A stretch of 64,000 bases of DNA from UBA2943 sp946534895 (GTDB lineage Bacteria; Bacillota; Clostridia; Christensenellales; Aristaeellaceae): NCBI GenBank assembly GCA_946534895.1, contig CAMNDE010000006.1, positions 1 through 64,000 on the forward strand. Direction: 5' to 3'. Made by a program: the position numbers and the translations under genes. The notes below the pieces were generated by a model that made no database searches, had not been told where the DNA came from, and saw nothing but the letters and a program-made list of their open reading frames with translations. Of this stretch, positions 52,768 through 61,644 are shown one piece after another (positions within the stretch are counted from its first letter, which is position 1; every line of letters starts with the position of its first letter).

Positions 52768-54372
52768 ATGAAAAAGATCGTAGCCCTGTTACTGTTCGCG
52801 GTTATGATGACAACCGGTCTGGCTGCTTTCGCGGATCCTGCGGAAAACACCATGCCCATTGTTACCGACGGCAGCGTGAAGCTGTCGGTGTTCATGGCCA
52901 TGGAAAGCGGTTCTGAGCAGGCCATGGCCACCTATGATGACCATCCGGCCATTCAGACCTGGGAGGAAGTCACCGGTATTGACTTCACCTTCATTCATCC
53001 GCCGGCGGGCGATGACGGCACCTATTTCAACACTCTGGTTGCTTCCGGTCAGTGGCCTGACATCTGGATCGGCACCGGATTCACCGATTACTATCCCGGC
53101 GGCGTGCCCCAGGCTGTGGCCGACGGCATCCTGATGAACCCCAATGAACTGGTGGACGCCTATGCTTCCAACTACATGAAGGTCCGCAACAGCTGGGACG
53201 AAGCCACCGTCCGCAACTTCACCACCGATGACGGCCTGTATCGCTTCGGCGCTGCCACCCAGGTGCCCCCTGTGGTGGACAAGCAGCACAGCGGTCTGGT
53301 CATCCGCAAGGACTGGCTGGACAAGTGGGGACTGGAAGTTCCTGTGACCATCGAAGACTTCACCAACGTGCTGCGTGCTTTCAAGGAGCACGGCGTGGAA
53401 GTGCCCTTCGCCGGCATGAGGCTGGATAACTGGATGTGGGCCGGCAGCAACATGCTCAGCGCCTGCTTCGGCGTCATGAACGACTCCTTCCAGCTCAACG
53501 AAGACGGCGCCACCGTGACCTATTCCGTCCTGGAGCCCGGCTACAAGGACTGGCTGAACCTGCTGCGCGGCTGGATGGCAGAAGGCCTGATCGACCGTGA
53601 CATGGTGAACCGCAATGATTCCGACGCCCAGGCCCTGTTCACCAGCGGCCGCGCCGGTGCCACCTTTGCCGGCAACTGGCAGACCCAGCAGATGAACGCC
53701 CTTGGCCAGGTCTCCGATCCTGAGTTCGATCTCATCGGCCTGACTTCCCTGAAGCCTGTGGACGATCCTGACTTTGTCAACGAGTTCGGCGATCCCATCT
53801 ACAATGGTTCCAACACCATGTGGTGGACCATCTCCACCACCTGCAAGTATCCGGAAGCCGCCATGCGCGCTCTGGACTACCTGTACAGCTATGACGGCAT
53901 TGAACTGATGGTTTTCGGTCCCAAGGAATGGAAGGGTGAAGTGATTCACTCTGTGGATGAGACCGGCATGCGCGTGTTCAGCGATTACATTCTCCACAAC
54001 CCGAACGTACCCTACAACACCATCCGTTATCAGTACACCATCCAGAACCTGAGCTCCGAATACTGCGCTGACATGGAGATGCAGCAGTACAGCGCTCCTG
54101 TGAACGCCCAGTGCTGGGATGCCTGGACCAAGGATCTGACCAACCGCCGCAGAGTGCCGGGTTCCATCACCCTGACCTCCGACGAGTCCATCACCCAGGT
54201 GAACACCATGAACAATGTCCGCACCTATATCCGCGAGCACATCAACCTGATCGTGTGCGGAGACGAGGACATTGAGAACTGGGAGAAGGATGTCCAGTAC
54301 GTCTATTCCTTCGGCATCGACGAAGTCATCGCCGTACAGCAGGCAGCCTTCAACCGCTACCTCGCCCGTTAA
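52768..54372 (+). CDS. CUT1-type extracellular solute-binding protein
   Basis: 534 residues after AAAGGAGG. Signal peptide MKKIVALLLFAVMMTTGLAA; no lipobox cysteine follows (AFADPAENT), which is unusual for a Gram-positive binding protein. Mature protein is a two-lobed LplA-like sugar-binding protein: WEEVTGIDFTFIHPP, ASGQWPDIWIGTG, FAGNWQTQQMNALG. It captures oligosaccharides, here probably alpha-galactosides, for the two permeases downstream. Strong codon bias suggests high expression; the ATPase (MsmK-like) is not encoded in the window. Confidence 0.9.
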   Translation: MKKIVALLLFAVMMTTGLAAFADPAENTMPIVTDGSVKLSVFMAMESGSEQAMATYDDHPAIQTWEEVTGIDFTFIHPPAGDDGTYFNTLVASGQWPDIWIGTGFTDYYPGGVPQAVADGILMNPNELVDAYASNYMKVRNSWDEATVRNFTTDDGLYRFGAATQVPPVVDKQHSGLVIRKDWLDKWGLEVPVTIEDFTNVLRAFKEHGVEVPFAGMRLDNWMWAGSNMLSACFGVMNDSFQLNEDGATVTYSVLEPGYKDWLNLLRGWMAEGLIDRDMVNRNDSDAQALFTSGRAGATFAGNWQTQQMNALGQVSDPEFDLIGLTSLKPVDDPDFVNEFGDPIYNGSNTMWWTISTTCKYPEAAMRALDYLYSYDGIELMVFGPKEWKGEVIHSVDETGMRVFSDYILHNPNVPYNTIRYQYTIQNLSSEYCADMEMQQYSAPVNAQCWDAWTKDLTNRRRVPGSITLTSDESITQVNTMNNVRTYIREHINLIVCGDEDIENWEKDVQYVYSFGIDEVIAVQQAAFNRYLAR

Positions 54373-54386
54373 TTCCTGATATAAAC

Positions 54387-54420
54387 TGCAAGGGGCCTGG
54401 CGCCAGTCAGGCCCTTTGCA
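54387..54420 (+). other. Hairpin between binding-protein and permease genes
   Basis: TGCAAGGGGCCTG pairs with CAGGCCCTTTGCA (one G-U pair) with no T-run. Such structures after binding-protein genes stabilise the upstream mRNA and lower permease expression. Confidence 0.6.
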
Positions 54421-54462
54421 GGCCGGGGAACACGATTCCCAAAACGTAAGGAGTGAGAGCGC

Positions 54463-55401
54463 ATGACCACCCAGGTGAAATACAGGAAGGAGCCCTTCCG
54501 GACACGCCTGGTCCGAAACATCCGGCAGCATCCCTGGCTGTATGTGATGATCCTGCCGGCTGTTGCCTATTTCATTATTTTCCACTATCTGCCGATGTAT
54601 GGCGTTGTGATCGCGTTTCAGGATTACCATCCGATCCGCGGAATCGCCAAGAGTTCCTGGGTTGGATTCAAGCACTTCAGCAATTTCCTGAACGGTCCGT
54701 TCTTCTGGCGCCTGCTGCGCAATACCCTGTCCATCAATATCGGACTCCTGCTGGTGGGCTTCCCGCTGCCCATCATCTTTGCCCTGATGCTCAATGAGTG
54801 CAAGTCGGGCAAGTTCAAGAAGACCGTGCAGACCCTGACGTACATGCCGCACTTTGTATCCTCCGTTGTTGTCTGCGGTCTGATGGTCATCTTCTGCCGC
54901 AGCGACGGCGTGCTGACCTATATCCTGTCATGGTTCGGATTGCCGCAGTCAAACCTTTTGACGTACAAGCAGTATTTCCAGCCGCTGTATATTGCCATGA
55001 ACGTCTGGCAGGAACTGGGCTGGGACTCCATTATCTATTTCGCGGCCCTGGCCGGCGTGGACGCTTCCCTGTATGAAGCGGCCTATGTGGACGGCGCGGG
55101 ACGCTGGCGTCAGATGCTGCACGTCACCATCCCCAGCATTCTGCCGACCATCGTGATCCTTCTGGTCATGCGTGTGGGCAACCTGCTGAGCCTTGGCTGG
55201 GACCGTATCTTCCTGCTCTACAACGATATGGTCATGGAAACAGCAGACGTTATTTCCACCTATGTGTACCGTACAGGTATGGTACAGATGCAGTATTCCT
55301 TCGCATCTGCTGTAGGCCTGATGAACTCTCTGGTCAATGTGGTGCTGCTGATCGGCGCCAATGCCCTGAGCCGCAGGTTCACGGACAGCAGCCTTTGGTA
55401 A
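54463..55401 (+). CDS. CUT1 sugar ABC permease (LplB type)
   Basis: 312 residues with about six membrane helices, the first being WLYVMILPAVAYFIIFHYLP (about 26-45). The cytoplasmic EAA loop EAAYVDGAGRWRQMLHVTIP near residue 206 contacts the ATPase. One half of the oligosaccharide importer with the protein encoded 16 bases downstream. AAGGAGTGAGAGCGC precedes the ATG. Confidence 0.94.
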   Translation: MTTQVKYRKEPFRTRLVRNIRQHPWLYVMILPAVAYFIIFHYLPMYGVVIAFQDYHPIRGIAKSSWVGFKHFSNFLNGPFFWRLLRNTLSINIGLLLVGFPLPIIFALMLNECKSGKFKKTVQTLTYMPHFVSSVVVCGLMVIFCRSDGVLTYILSWFGLPQSNLLTYKQYFQPLYIAMNVWQELGWDSIIYFAALAGVDASLYEAAYVDGAGRWRQMLHVTIPSILPTIVILLVMRVGNLLSLGWDRIFLLYNDMVMETADVISTYVYRTGMVQMQYSFASAVGLMNSLVNVVLLIGANALSRRFTDSSLW

Positions 55402-55417
55402 GGAGGAGGGGAACAGA

Positions 55418-56311
55418 ATGGAAGTTATGAGACGACACAGGAGCCCCGGTGACTGGATTGCCGATTTCATCATTGTCACGGTGATGATTTTCCTTTCACT
55501 GATCTGCGTGTATCCGATTCTTTTCACGCTGTTTGCATCCTTCAGCGATGCCAAGGCACTGCTGAACCGTACCGGACTGCTTTTCGCCCCGCTGCAGCCC
55601 TATACCCTGGAAGGCTACCGCCTGGCGTTCTCCAATGTGAAGCTGGCCAACAGTATCTGGAACACGCTGATCTACGTGATCGGCGGTACATGCCTGGGTA
55701 CTGTGATCACGGCCATGGCGGCGTTCGTGCTTTCACGGAAGACCTTCCTGCTGCGCGGCTTCGTCATGAAGATGATCACGGTGACCATGTTCTTCAGCGG
55801 CGGCATTATCCCGCTGTTCATCATTGTCAAGGGCATCGGCATCTACAACACCCGCTGGGCGTTTCTGCTGCCATGGATCATCAGTGCGTACAACATGATC
55901 ATCATGCGCACCTTCTTTGAAGGCGTGCCCGCGGCTCTGGAGGAAGCGGCGTATCTGGACGGCGCGACCGACCTGCAGATCTTCTACAAGATTTATGTAC
56001 CCCTGTCCAAGGCAGTCATTGCCGTGATTATCATGTATTACGGCGTGGCCTGGTGGAACAGCTGGTATCAGTCCCTGGTCTTCCAGCCGGACAACAAGCT
56101 GTGGCCCATGCAGATGATTCTCAGGGAAACCCTGATCAGCAATGACCGGTCCGCCACCATGGACGTGACCAGCATGGCTGAGGAATCCTATACCCGTGAA
56201 CTGGTGAAGTACTGCACGGTGATCATTGCCACCGTCCCGATTCTCATTGTTTATCCCTTCGTGCAGAAGCACTTCGTCAAGGGTGCCATGATCGGTGCCG
56301 TGAAGGGCTGA
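55418..56311 (+). CDS. CUT1 sugar ABC permease (LplC type)
   Basis: 297 residues after AAGGAGG, with six helices (first: FIIVTVMIFLSLICVYPILF) and the EAA loop EEAAYLDGATDLQIFYKIYVPL near 179-200. Second half of the importer. It ends VKHFVKGAMIGAVKG-like, the typical C-terminus of this family, and is followed 35 bases later by GH27, the enzyme probably fed by this transporter. Confidence 0.94.
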   Translation: MEVMRRHRSPGDWIADFIIVTVMIFLSLICVYPILFTLFASFSDAKALLNRTGLLFAPLQPYTLEGYRLAFSNVKLANSIWNTLIYVIGGTCLGTVITAMAAFVLSRKTFLLRGFVMKMITVTMFFSGGIIPLFIIVKGIGIYNTRWAFLLPWIISAYNMIIMRTFFEGVPAALEEAAYLDGATDLQIFYKIYVPLSKAVIAVIIMYYGVAWWNSWYQSLVFQPDNKLWPMQMILRETLISNDRSATMDVTSMAEESYTRELVKYCTVIIATVPILIVYPFVQKHFVKGAMIGAVKG

Positions 56312-56346
56312 TGTCCGGCGACAATGTTTGAGAAGGAGGATTGCCT

Positions 56347-57477
56347 ATGCTTGTGAATCGACCGCCCATGGGCTGGAATACGTGGAACACATTCGGCCAG
56401 GATATATCGGACAGTCTGGTGCGTGAGAGCACGGATGCCTTTGTCAGCCTGGGCCTGAAGGATGCGGGATATGAGTATGTCGTGATTGACGACTGCTGGA
56501 GCAAAAAGCTCCGGAATCCTGAAACGGACCGTCTGGAGGCGGAACCGACCAAGTTCCCGGAAGGGATGAAGGCAGTCGCGGACTATGTCCATTCCAGAGG
56601 CCTCAAGTTCGGCATGTATTCCTGCGCCGGGCAGCGCACCTGTGCGGATTATCCGGGTTCCTTTGATCATGAGTTCCTGGACGCGGAAACCTTTGCATCC
56701 TGGGGCGTGGACTACCTGAAGTACGATTTCTGCTACAAGCCCGGCAATATTGACGGCGTGCTGCTTTACCGCCGCATGGGCATGGCCCTGCGGGCCAGCG
56801 GCCGGGACATCCTGTTCTCTGCCTGCAACTGGGGCAGCGATGACGTATGGAGCTGGATCCGCTCAGTGGGTGCGCACATGTACCGCTCCACCGGGGATAT
56901 CTTTGACAATCCGGAATCCTACCGCGGCATTGCCCGGAGTCAGCTGCCCAAGCTGGGCACTTCCGCACCGCAGTGCTTCAATGATATGGACATGCTCACC
57001 GTGGGCATGTATGGAAAGGGCCTCGTGGGCACCACCGGGTGCAATGATGCGGATTACCGCAGTCAGTTTGCGCTCTGGTGCATGTCCAGCGCGCCTCTGA
57101 TGCTCGGATGCGATATCCGGTCCATGAATGAAGAGACCCTGAAGCTGGTGACCAACCGGGATCTGATTCGCATTGATCAGGACCTGGAAGCCCGGCCGCC
57201 CATTGTGGTGAATCATCCCTGGTTCGGCGACAGGATGCTGACCCTGATGAAGCATCTTGACGACGGAACCTATGCCCTGGGCTTCTTCAACATGGGCGAG
57301 GATGATGCGGAAACCTATGCCACCTTCAGCGACTTCGGCCTGCCTGCCGGCGCCGGCTATGATGTGGCTGTGCGCGGCGTCCTGCACGAAGAAGAGGGCG
57401 TAAAGCGCGAATACATGCGCGTGCATGTGCCTGCCCATGACTGCCGTGTGTATCTGGCAGAACTGAAAAAAAGATGA
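56347..57477 (+). CDS. Alpha-galactosidase, GH27
   Basis: 376 residues from ATG 56347 (MLVNRPPMGWNTWNTFG) with GGAGG seven bases upstream. TIM barrel of family GH27: RPPMGWNTWNTFG, YVVIDDCW, nucleophile Asp127 in YLKYDFCY, acid/base Asp184 in YRSTGDI, then a C-terminal beta-domain. No signal peptide; it acts in the cytoplasm on imported galactosides such as melibiose, raffinose or galactomannan fragments. Translationally coupled (ATGA) to the zinc-ribbon microprotein that follows. Confidence 0.94.
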   Translation: MLVNRPPMGWNTWNTFGQDISDSLVRESTDAFVSLGLKDAGYEYVVIDDCWSKKLRNPETDRLEAEPTKFPEGMKAVADYVHSRGLKFGMYSCAGQRTCADYPGSFDHEFLDAETFASWGVDYLKYDFCYKPGNIDGVLLYRRMGMALRASGRDILFSACNWGSDDVWSWIRSVGAHMYRSTGDIFDNPESYRGIARSQLPKLGTSAPQCFNDMDMLTVGMYGKGLVGTTGCNDADYRSQFALWCMSSAPLMLGCDIRSMNEETLKLVTNRDLIRIDQDLEARPPIVVNHPWFGDRMLTLMKHLDDGTYALGFFNMGEDDAETYATFSDFGLPAGAGYDVAVRGVLHEEEGVKREYMRVHVPAHDCRVYLAELKKR

Positions 57478-57662
57478 AGTGCGCTTCCTGCGGTACTGTG
57501 CTGACCCGGGATGAAACAGGGCTTTCCCGGAAGCTGATCAGCCGGGCTGCGACGGAATGCTTCTGCCTGGACTGTCTGGGAAAGCGGTTCCGGGTTTCCC
57601 GGGAACAGCTTCTGGAGATGGCGGAACATTTCCGAAAGGCCGGGTGCACGCTCTTTGCCTGA
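57474..57662 (+). CDS. Zinc-ribbon-like microprotein
   Basis: 62 residues overlapping the GH27 stop by four bases. Two cysteine pairs, CASC (3-6) and CFCLDC (about 29-34), are spaced as in a zinc ribbon; the C-terminal half is helical (SREQLLEMAEHFRKAGC). The family is unknown to me. It reads as the last gene of the importer/GH27 operon, before the terminator at 57673, which suggests a regulatory or chaperone-like task there, but that is only context. Confidence 0.75.
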   Translation: MKCASCGTVLTRDETGLSRKLISRAATECFCLDCLGKRFRVSREQLLEMAEHFRKAGCTLFA

Positions 57663-57672
57663 ATCAGAATCC

Positions 57673-57709
57673 AGCCGGGAAGGACATGCCTTCCCGGCTG
57701 TAGTTTTTT
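57673..57709 (+). terminator. Terminator of the importer-GH27 operon
   Basis: AGCCGGGAAG-GACATGC-CTTCCCGGCT followed by GTAG and six T, 11 bases after the microprotein stop. Confidence 0.85.
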
Positions 57710-57766
57710 CCATCCTGCGGGATGCATGAGGGCATCCATGACCGGACGATAAAGGAGCGATCAATC

Positions 57767-59983
57767 ATGAGCATTGTCTACAATGAGGAGCAGCGGATCT
57801 TTTCCCTGACCACGGCGCATCATCTCTATCAGATGCAGGTGGCGGAAGGCGGCGTCCTGCTCCACCTTTACTACGGCCCAATAACCGGAGCGGACATGAG
57901 CTACCTGGTCCGCATGGCTGACCGGGGATTTTCCGGGAATCCGTATGAACAGAGAAGCAACCGCGGCTTTTCCCTGGATACGCTTCCCCAGGAATACGCC
58001 TGTTCGGGCGTGGGAGACTACCGGGCCCCGGCTGTGAGGGCCGTCAGCGAAAACGGCAGCCGCAGCACGGATCTGCGCTACCAGGGATACCGGACAGAAA
58101 AAAAGCGCGTGCCGCTGCCCGGGCTGCCCTTTGTCCGTGAAGCGGAGGACACGGAGACGCTTGTGATCACGATGAAGGATGAAGTGACCGGCCTGGAAGC
58201 CGAGCTTTTCTGGCATGTGTTCCCGTCCAGTGACGTGATTTCCCGGTCCGTCCGTCTGATCAATGCCGGCAGTGCGCCGATCACACTGGAAAAAGCGGCT
58301 TCCTTCAGTCTGGATTTTTCCTACGGACAGTATGATGTCATCCATTTCCACGGGCGCCACTGCATGGAGCGCACCGCTGAGCGGCTGCATCTGCCGCATA
58401 CCCAGGTTTCCTTCGGGTCTGAGCGGGGCATGTCCAGCCATCATCACAATCCGTTTGTCATCCTCTGCGACCGCACGGCTTCGGAAAACCAGGGCGGGTG
58501 CTGGGGATTCATGCTCATGTATTCCGGCGGGCATCTGGAGGAGATAGAGGTCAGTCAGACGGGCAGTGTCCGGGTGGTGGCCGGGCTTCAGCCGGAAGGG
58601 TTCTCCTGGCGCCTGAATCCGGGCGAGGACTTTTATACGCCCGAGGCGATCCTGACATGCAGCAGTGAGGGACTGAACGGCCTGTCCCGCAATCTCCACC
58701 GGATTATCCGCGAGCATGTCATTGATCCCAGATACAGTGCAGCCTATCGTCCCGTGCTGCTCAACAGCTGGGAGGCGGCCTATTTTCACTTCAATGCGGA
58801 GAAGCTCCTGCAGTTTGCCAGGAGTGCCAGCACCCTGGGCATGGAAATGCTGGTGCTGGATGACGGATGGTTCGGCAGCCGGGACAACGACCTGTCCGGT
58901 CTGGGCGACTGGGTCGTCAATGAAGGAAAGCTGGGCTGCTCCATGAAGGAGCTCTCGGAGCAGGTCCACGCACTCGGACTGAAGTTCGGGCTCTGGTTTG
59001 AGCCGGAAATGGTCAATGAGGACTCGGACCTGTTCAGGGCGCATCCGGACTGGGCGCTTTCCGATCCCGGCAGAAAGCCCACCATGGCGCGGAATCAGCT
59101 GGTGCTGGATATGTCCAGGCAGGAAGTGGTGGATTATCTGTTTGAGGCCATGTGCGATGTTCTGGATAAAGCGCGTATCGAATATGTGAAATGGGATTTC
59201 AACCGCAGTATTGCCAACTGTTTTTCCCATGCTCTTCCGGCGGACAGGCAGGGCGAGGTGGCCCACCGGTTCATCCTGGGCACGTATCAGCTGCTGTCCC
59301 GGCTTCTTTCCCGGTATCCGGACCTGATGATTGAAGGTTGCTCGGGAGGCGGCGGGCGCTTCGATGCCGGCATGCTGTTCTACTGCCCCCAGATCTGGTG
59401 CTCCGATGACACGGATCCCATTGAACGCCTGGATATCCAGCGCGGAACTTCCTACGGCTATCCTGTCAGCACCATGGGTGCCCATGTCTCCGCCTCGCCG
59501 AATCACCAGACGGGACGCAGCACACCGCTTCATACCCGGGGTGTCGTGGCACAGTCCGGAACCTTCGGCTATGAGATGAATGTCAATCACCTCACGGAGG
59601 AGGAGAAGCAGGAAATCCGCGGACAGATTACCGGTTACAGGCGGTTCGCGGAGCTCATTGCCCACGGCGATTACTACAGGCTCAATGAACTGGATGATAT
59701 GGCAGAATGCTCGGCCTGGATGTTCGTATCCCCGGACAGGAAGGAAGCGCTGGTCAGCATGGTGATGACGCATCTGCGGGCCAATGGCCCCTTCCCGTGG
59801 TTCCGTCTTCAGGGGCTGATGCCGGATGGCGTGTATGCGCTTGAGGTTACGGATCCCCGGGGCACGGAGATGCAGAGCGCCGGCTGTGTTACGGGAGCCG
59901 CGCTGATGCAGGGCGGGTACGCGTTCCCGTATGCATGGGGCGACTACCGGGCCATGCAGCTCCACCTTACGCGTGTGAACTGA
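57767..59983 (+). CDS. Alpha-galactosidase, GH36
   Basis: 738 residues from ATG 57767 with AAAGGAG ahead. Classical GH36: N-terminal beta-supersandwich (1-320), barrel with MLVLDDGWFGSRDND, FGLWFEPEMVNEDSDL, nucleophile Asp477 in YVKWDFNRSI and acid/base Asp548 in WCSDDTDPIERL, and a C-terminal beta-sheet. It hydrolyses raffinose-family alpha-1,6-galactosides in the cytoplasm, as a tetramer in relatives. It has its own ribosome site after the upstream terminator, so possibly its own promoter, and ends at the hairpin at 60038. Confidence 0.96.
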   Translation: MSIVYNEEQRIFSLTTAHHLYQMQVAEGGVLLHLYYGPITGADMSYLVRMADRGFSGNPYEQRSNRGFSLDTLPQEYACSGVGDYRAPAVRAVSENGSRSTDLRYQGYRTEKKRVPLPGLPFVREAEDTETLVITMKDEVTGLEAELFWHVFPSSDVISRSVRLINAGSAPITLEKAASFSLDFSYGQYDVIHFHGRHCMERTAERLHLPHTQVSFGSERGMSSHHHNPFVILCDRTASENQGGCWGFMLMYSGGHLEEIEVSQTGSVRVVAGLQPEGFSWRLNPGEDFYTPEAILTCSSEGLNGLSRNLHRIIREHVIDPRYSAAYRPVLLNSWEAAYFHFNAEKLLQFARSASTLGMEMLVLDDGWFGSRDNDLSGLGDWVVNEGKLGCSMKELSEQVHALGLKFGLWFEPEMVNEDSDLFRAHPDWALSDPGRKPTMARNQLVLDMSRQEVVDYLFEAMCDVLDKARIEYVKWDFNRSIANCFSHALPADRQGEVAHRFILGTYQLLSRLLSRYPDLMIEGCSGGGGRFDAGMLFYCPQIWCSDDTDPIERLDIQRGTSYGYPVSTMGAHVSASPNHQTGRSTPLHTRGVVAQSGTFGYEMNVNHLTEEEKQEIRGQITGYRRFAELIAHGDYYRLNELDDMAECSAWMFVSPDRKEALVSMVMTHLRANGPFPWFRLQGLMPDGVYALEVTDPRGTEMQSAGCVTGAALMQGGYAFPYAWGDYRAMQLHLTRVN

Positions 59984-60037
59984 TGCGTATGAAATGGTCC
60001 TGCTCTGCGCCATTGCGTGAAAGAACGATATAGGGAA

Positions 60038-60083
60038 CGGCCCGGCGGTCCTTCCGGAAACGGAAAGACTGCCGGGCCGTTTT
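60038..60083 (+). terminator. Terminator of the GH36 gene
   Basis: CGGCCCGGC (60038-60046) pairs with GCCGGGCCG (60071-60079), followed by TTTT. Confidence 0.7.
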
Positions 60084-60182
60084 CCAATATGCGTGTCTCA
60101 GGGGGTGAACCAGGGGGGACGGTTTCAGGCGGCAGCGGCCTTGGGGAACTGTCGGACAGGGAGAAAAATAATTTTGGTTAAA

Positions 60183-60224
60183 TTGACAATTAATAGTTGA
60201 CAGCAGATGCAAAAGCAGTAAAAT
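60183..60224 (+). promoter_or_regulatory. Promoter and candidate operator of the NAD-salvage genes
   Basis: TTGACA (60197-60202), 16 bases, TAAAAT (60219-60224). A second TTGACA at 60183 lies inside the palindrome AATTG-A-CAATT (60181-60191), a candidate site for the regulator encoded next. Confidence 0.5.
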
Positions 60225-60261
60225 GGTTATGGTCAATGGGACCAAAATGGAGAGTGAGATC

Positions 60262-60972
60262 ATGCATGAAGCATTGCAGCCGGAACGGCTGTATGTAACG
60301 GTGGATATTCTGATCCTGTCAGTGCGTGAAGGAAAACTGACGATTCTGCTGTCCAGGAGAAATGATCCGCCGTATGCCAGACGGTGGGCACTGCTGGGCA
60401 GGTTCCTGGGGCTGGATGAATCGATGGAAAGCGCGGTCCGGAAGCTGATGGACGAGATGCTTCCGATCGCCGATCCGTTCATGGAGCAGCTCTATACATT
60501 CGCGGATGTGAACAGGGATCCCCGGGGGCGGGTGATTTCCTCAGCCTACCTGGTGATCCTGCCCTGGCAGCGGCTGAACGCGGAACTGGCAAAGGGGAAT
60601 ACGCCCCTGAGACCCTATGAGGTCCGGATGGACCGGACAGGGCTGATCCTGAAAGGGGAGGACGGAGAAATCCTGAGAGGAAGCGATCTGGCCTTTGACC
60701 ACGGAAGAATTATCGAGACAGGCGTGACCCGGCTGCAGGGAAAGATTGACTATACGGATATCGGATTCCGGTTCCTGAACGATACGGAGGCGTTTTCCCT
60801 GAGCGAACTGCAGACCGTCTTTGAGGCGGTGCTGGACAGGCCATTGGACATAAGCAATTTCAGAAGGTTCATTCTGGGCAGGTATGAGAAGAACGGAAGG
60901 ATGGTACAGACAGAGCAGGCGGAGAAAAAGGGAAGAGGCCGCCCGGCGGTTCTGTACAGACTGAAAGACTGA
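60262..60972 (+). CDS. NrtR-like Nudix-related regulator of NAD metabolism
   Basis: 236 residues from ATG 60262 (MHEALQPERLYVTVDILIL), chosen because GGAGAGTGA precedes it and the promoter's -10 lies at the earlier ATG. Residues about 8-150 form a Nudix-like domain (LTILLSRRNDPPYARRWALLG) with a degraded Nudix box, so it probably binds rather than cuts an ADP-ribose-type ligand. The C-terminal winged helix (LSELQTVFEAVLDRPLDISN, RRFIL, GRGRPAVLYRL) is that of NrtR. Followed by nicotinamidase and nicotinate phosphoribosyltransferase, the expected targets. Confidence 0.87.
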   Translation: MHEALQPERLYVTVDILILSVREGKLTILLSRRNDPPYARRWALLGRFLGLDESMESAVRKLMDEMLPIADPFMEQLYTFADVNRDPRGRVISSAYLVILPWQRLNAELAKGNTPLRPYEVRMDRTGLILKGEDGEILRGSDLAFDHGRIIETGVTRLQGKIDYTDIGFRFLNDTEAFSLSELQTVFEAVLDRPLDISNFRRFILGRYEKNGRMVQTEQAEKKGRGRPAVLYRLKD

Positions 60973-60988
60973 ACAGGAGGCGGACAGT

Positions 60989-61534
60989 GTGAAGGAAAAG
61001 AAATTCCTGATCGTGGTGGACATGCAGAAGGACTTTATTGACGGAGCACTGGGAACAAAGGAAGCGCAGGAAATCGTGGATGCGGCGGCAGCGCGGATCC
61101 GCGCCTGCCGTCAGGCGGGATGGCGGATCATTGCCACCCTGGACACCCATGGGGAAAACTATATGGAAACATTGGAAGGGAAGAATCTTCCTGTGCCGCA
61201 CTGCATCCGCGGTACCGAGGGCTGGGCGCTGAATCCCAGGATCCGGGACGCTCTGGGCGATGATGCGCTGCTGGTGGAAAAGCCCACGTTTGGCAGCGTA
61301 CGGCTTCCGGAAATCATTGCGGGGGAAGCAGACGGCGAAACGCCGGCCATGGAGCTGATCGGGCTGTGCACGGACATCTGCGTGGTATCCAATGCGCTGC
61401 TGCTGAAAGCCTGTTTCCCGGAGGCGGACATAGCTGTGAATCCCCGGTGCTGCGCCGGAGTGACGCCGGAAAAGCATGCATCTGCGCTGGAAACCATGAA
61501 GAGCTGTCAGATCCGTATGGCATGTGTACAGTGA
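60989..61534 (+). CDS. pncA: Nicotinamidase-type cysteine hydrolase
   Basis: 181 residues from a GTG (GTG AAG GAA AAG) after ACAGGAGG. The isochorismatase-like fold has the triad Asp11 (VVDMQKDF), Lys98 (VEKPTFGS) and Cys131 (GLCTDICVVSNA), with Asp52/His54 as probable metal ligands (LDTHGENY). It turns nicotinamide into nicotinate plus ammonia, the first step of salvage. Sixteen bases after the regulator and 110 before pncB; other members of this fold act on different amides, but the neighbours support nicotinamidase. Confidence 0.9.
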   Translation: MKEKKFLIVVDMQKDFIDGALGTKEAQEIVDAAAARIRACRQAGWRIIATLDTHGENYMETLEGKNLPVPHCIRGTEGWALNPRIRDALGDDALLVEKPTFGSVRLPEIIAGEADGETPAMELIGLCTDICVVSNALLLKACFPEADIAVNPRCCAGVTPEKHASALETMKSCQIRMACVQ

Positions 61535-61644
61535 AGAAAAAGCGATGGAAGCGCCGGAACCCTGCGCAGACCGGTACGGCTGTGCCATTGTGCGGGAAGA
61601 ATAACTGAACATTATGAAACTGGGAATAAAGGAGAAAACGATCT

